NCBI GenBank assembly: GCA_947044365.1
Contig: OX345639.1
Location: 6,195,718 to 6,259,717 of the forward strand
Origin: Petrosia ficiformis
Lineage: Eukaryota; Porifera; Demospongiae; Haplosclerida; Petrosiidae
DNA: 64,000 nucleotides
Reading direction: 5' to 3'
Every line of letters starts with the position of its first letter. Position 1 is the stretch's first letter. The notes below the pieces were generated by a model that searched no databases, had not been told where the DNA came from, and worked only from the letters and a program-made list of their open reading frames with translations. A program made the position numbers and the translations under genes. Positions 49,159 through 64,000 of the stretch are shown here, piece after piece.

Positions 49159-49600
49159 GTTTTTGTTTATGCATGCCTTCTTTTTTCTAGACTATTCTGA
49201 GTTTTTGTTTCTTTCATTTATTATAATCCACATCATAATAATTATAATTATAAAGCATTGTTTTATTTAATCTTATGTTGCAAATTAGATTATAATCTGA
49301 ACTGATAGGTGTGGTTGACTATATAATAATAATGATACCCTTCACCAAAACTGGTTACAAACTGTACTGTGCTTTACAATCATAGAAAAGGAAAAGTATC
49401 TACACAACTGTAAATACATTATAATAATTTTTTTAAAACTAGAATCAGAGTACATAAACCTCCTCTGAAATTATTAAAGTTAACGTTATTAACTATTACC
49501 TTTAGGGGGGGGGGGGGGGGGGGAGGGGAGATTAGGACACGCCTATTTGATGTAAACATGTCTAGTATATAGCAAGGAGTTATTGAGATCTCTCTGTGAT
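49159..49600. other. Intergenic spacer BAZ1A / JAK with poly-G tract
   Basis: 442 bp between the BAZ1A stop and the JAK start, both genes on the plus strand. A run of 19 G at 49505-49523 followed by agggg lies about 80 bp before the JAK ATG. The JAK promoter or 5'UTR must lie here unless an upstream non-coding exon exists; a potential acceptor (tatatag) at about 49571 leaves that open. Confidence 0.6.

Positions 49601-64000
<14,400 letters not shown>

Overview
The window reads as nuclear DNA from an intron-rich, AT-rich, repeat-laden metazoan. A demosponge or another early-branching animal is my best guess. The metazoan call is firm: there is an ATG14 with its BATS-type tail, an ACF1/BAZ1A remodeler with all its domains, TBP, mitochondrial uS10 and a JAK-type FERM-SH2-kinase. 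The sponge call is an inference from the short GT-AG introns in some genes, the lineage-type death-domain/coiled-coil proteins, the many small foldback and MITE elements, and the abundance of the palindrome ACATGT. Exon junctions were built by hand from GT/AG sites with phase checking; every complete multi-exon model closes in frame.

Layout: 1-906 is a 12-bp tandem array that stays open in one frame. 2499-8945 (+) is ATG14 in 11 exons. 9195-11046 (+) and 11643-12440 (+) are tandemly duplicated death-domain/coiled-coil genes. 13263-15844 (-) is MRPS10 in 6 exons. It lies head-to-head, 79 bp away, with an intronless seven-repeat RCC1-like gene at 15924-17099 (+). 17447-20180 (-) is TBP, which shares a 314-bp divergent promoter region with BAZ1A/ACF1 at 20495-49158 (+). 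BAZ1A has 9 exons, and a 15.3-kb intron cuts through its bromodomain. 49601-64000 (+, running off the edge) is a JAK-family tyrosine kinase: 14 exons cover FERM, SH2 and the first part of a kinase domain.

The genes do not form one pathway. They cover autophagy initiation (ATG14), death-fold signalling, mitochondrial translation (MRPS10), basal transcription (TBP), chromatin spacing (BAZ1A) and cytokine-type signalling (JAK). The divergent pairs MRPS10/RCC1-like and TBP/BAZ1A look like compact housekeeping promoters.

The introns, above all BAZ1A introns 2 and 8 and JAK introns 1 to 3, are filled with minisatellites, tRNA-like SINE heads, several MITE families and foldback elements. Among the MITEs is a hAT-like one with an intact 8-bp target duplication. 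The most unusual structures are a 52-bp tandem array that multiplies the 3' splice site of JAK exon 4, an element inserted inside a minisatellite, and a MITE-like element whose long copy carries coding-like extra sequence. I see no CRISPR, rRNA, confident tRNA, prokaryotic or viral gene.
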